The notes beneath the pieces are model-generated. The model made no database searches, was not told the DNA's origin, and saw only the letters and a list, made by a program, of their open reading frames with translations. Both the position numbers and the translations under genes were made by a program. Shown in pieces: positions 62,589-64,000 of a stretch of DNA of 64,000 nt (its first letter is position 1; each line of letters opens with the position of its first letter). The stretch comes from Bacillus gobiensis (GTDB lineage Bacteria; Bacillota; Bacilli; Bacillales; Bacillaceae): the NCBI RefSeq assembly GCF_001278705.1, contig NZ_CP012600.1:3101917-3165916 (forward strand), read 5' to 3'.

Positions 62589-64000
62589 CTATGAGATCGG
62601 AGGATGTGTCAAACAAAAAGCGGGATATAGCTTTTCATAAGTCTCAAACCCTTTATGATAGATCTGTTGATTCAGAGGACTGTATACATTGGTGCGATCT
62701 GCCTTTATAAACCTGTCGGCAAATTCTTCATAATTCCTGACCCAGCCGAGGTAGCAAAATCCGTTTGAAGCCGCACCGACAGCCGGAAGATATTCACTAT
62801 TTTCGGGAACATGAACCTCAGTCCCGAGCACGTCGGCTGTGATCTGGCACCACACTCTACTTCTAGCTCCGCCGCCAATTACTGTAATTGAGGCAGGACG
62901 TCTGTCGTTCATTACGAGATTCATAATTTGGCGATAGGAATAGCAGAGACCTTCGACAATAGCTCGTGCAAAATCAGCTCTTTTGGTATGTATCGTCATC
63001 CCATAAAAGATCCCTTTTGCATCTGGATCATTAACCGGACACCTTTCTCCATTTAAATAAGGTAAAAAGAACAGACCGTTAGCTCCCGGTGGTGATTCAG
63101 CAATCAATTGTTCCAGTTCATCCATTCCATTTGCGAAGGTTTTCCCCGCCCATAGGTATACATTTCCGACATTTAATAGTGGGGCAATCGATATGTAGCA
63201 ATCGGGAAGTACATGTGACAGGGTAAACATAAAATCTCCTGATTCTCCAAATTCTTTTTGTACAGTCGCTGCCCACCCTGTTGTTCCAAGGTAAAGATAG
63301 CTGTCATTTTCTCTAACGGCTCCTGCTCCGATTGTCGTAGCACCAGCATCACCACTGCCTGAGAGGACGGGCGTCCCTTCCATAAATCCAGTAAGCTCAG
63401 CGGCCCGCTTTGTCACGTGACCGGCTAATTGATCAGGATAGCGGATATCCGGCATTTTGGCGATCGGGATTTCAAATTTGCCAAGCCACTCTTTTTGCCA
63501 TTCTTTTTTTCTGAGATTCATCATCCCGGTTGTCGCAGCTGTGACAGGATCTGTTACCAGCTGATTCGTCAGCTCATAAATGCAATAATCCTTACTGCTA
63601 AACAAAAAAGCTTCGCAGCTCTCGTAAATTTCCTGCTGATGAGACTGCATCCATAAGCATTTGGCAAATGGCGAAGACGCATCAATCGGATTGTTTGCAA
63701 TCTCGGTTAACTGGTGAATTTCAAGGTTAATCCTCTCCGCTTCGGATTTCGCTCGTGTATCAGAATAAAGAATTGCACGAGGAACTCGAAGCCGCGAAGC
63801 AAAAATCAAATCCTGCATCTGGCCGCTAAATGTAATAGCTTTAATGTCTTCAGGTTCAACCTTTACATTCTGCATCCAATAACGGCAGATCTCTATGATT
63901 CCGTCCCGCCATTCTTCCGGACTCTGTTCAATCTCTCCATTCACTCCATAATACGTTTGAAGAGGATATGTTTTTTCTCCCTTTATGCTTCCGTCCTTAC
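62589..64000 (-). CDS. FGGY carbohydrate kinase (xylulokinase/gluconokinase-like), 5' end outside window
   Basis: The frame is open to the window edge; residues before the visible GTG continue as KGEKTYPLQTYYGVNGEIEQ, so the true start lies beyond 64000. FGGY signatures: FSGQMQDLIF, SDTRAKSEAE, MNLRKKEWQKEWL, GSGDAGATTIGAGAV (ATP-binding), GLFFLPYLNGERCPVNDPDAKG and VIGGGARSRVWCQITADVLG. It phosphorylates a sugar or polyol in the cytoplasm. A partner sugar transporter or isomerase may lie outside the window. Confidence 0.9.
   Translation of the reverse strand, partial: KDGSIKGEKTYPLQTYYGVNGEIEQSPEEWRDGIIEICRYWMQNVKVEPEDIKAITFSGQMQDLIFASRLRVPRAILYSDTRAKSEAERINLEIHQLTEIANNPIDASSPFAKCLWMQSHQQEIYESCEAFLFSSKDYCIYELTNQLVTDPVTAATTGMMNLRKKEWQKEWLGKFEIPIAKMPDIRYPDQLAGHVTKRAAELTGFMEGTPVLSGSGDAGATTIGAGAVRENDSYLYLGTTGWAATVQKEFGESGDFMFTLSHVLPDCYISIAPLLNVGNVYLWAGKTFANGMDELEQLIAESPPGANGLFFLPYLNGERCPVNDPDAKGIFYGMTIHTKRADFARAIVEGLCYSYRQIMNLVMNDRRPASITVIGGGARSRVWCQITADVLGTEVHVPENSEYLPAVGAASNGFCYLGWVRNYEEFADRFIKADRTNVYSPLNQQIYHKGFETYEKLYPAFCLTHPPIS

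Overview
The window reads as chromosomal DNA of a low-to-moderate G+C Bacillaceae bacterium close to Bacillus. The evidence is strong AGGAGG-type ribosome binding sites, GTG and TTG starts, and many genes recognisable as Bacillus families: YwaC, YckD, FosB, YfhO, SigY-YxlC, Ldh with Rex operators, YvaF-YvaE-YvaD, NnrD, YdjO, Rap-Phr and CzcD. No rRNA, phage, plasmid origin, CRISPR array or intact insertion sequence was seen. One tRNA (Arg, anticodon CCT) is present.

Layout. 1-5.5 kb: small alarmone synthetase, a broken acetyltransferase, YckD, a sigma-like protein, and an SDR/GNAT/DapA-like cluster. 5.6-14.9 kb: branched-chain aminotransferase, fosB, an NCS1 permease, yfhO, an ABC exporter and a 3-methyladenine glycosylase. 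15-19.7 kb: a short sigY operon with a SigY-type promoter, ldh with two Rex boxes, and a PTS-EIIC-like membrane protein. 19.7-26.8 kb: a self-contained D-amino-acid catabolic locus made of an unusual regulator, an M81 peptidase, a D-aminoacylase, a frameshifted MFS transporter and D-serine ammonia-lyase. 26.8-32.6 kb: an AT-rich accessory stretch with a 21-bp repeat array, the tRNA, a SinI-like remnant, an ECF sigma/anti-sigma pair and several unrecognised proteins. 32.6-37.4 kb: DinB, a truncated phosphoesterase, rocB, a dehydrogenase remnant, a tandem pair of structured elements, and nnrD. 37.4-43.2 kb: DUF418 protein, the yvaF-yvaE-yvaD-like efflux operon, small membrane proteins, a PfoR-type EIIC behind a structured leader, and a broken yrvL. 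43.3-56.1 kb: LD-carboxypeptidase, LysR/MFS divergent pair, two flavin/quinone reductases, intracellular alpha-amylase, SSS symporter, MATE pump and AraC regulator. 56.5-64 kb: ydjO, rap-phr, an endonuclease, SDR, a deletion scar that removed the 5' halves of an ABC ATPase gene and a TetR gene, czcD with a CzrA-type operator, and an FGGY kinase cut by the window edge.

Three themes deserve attention. First, five intergenic regions carry short arrays with a 20-21 bp period and different core words. Second, two adjacent ~178-bp elements (36.1-36.5 kb) have near-identical cores, while their outer arms have diverged in a compensatory way, as expected for a conserved fold. Third, lesions are frequent: at least seven broken or truncated genes in 64 kb, several caused by single-base changes.
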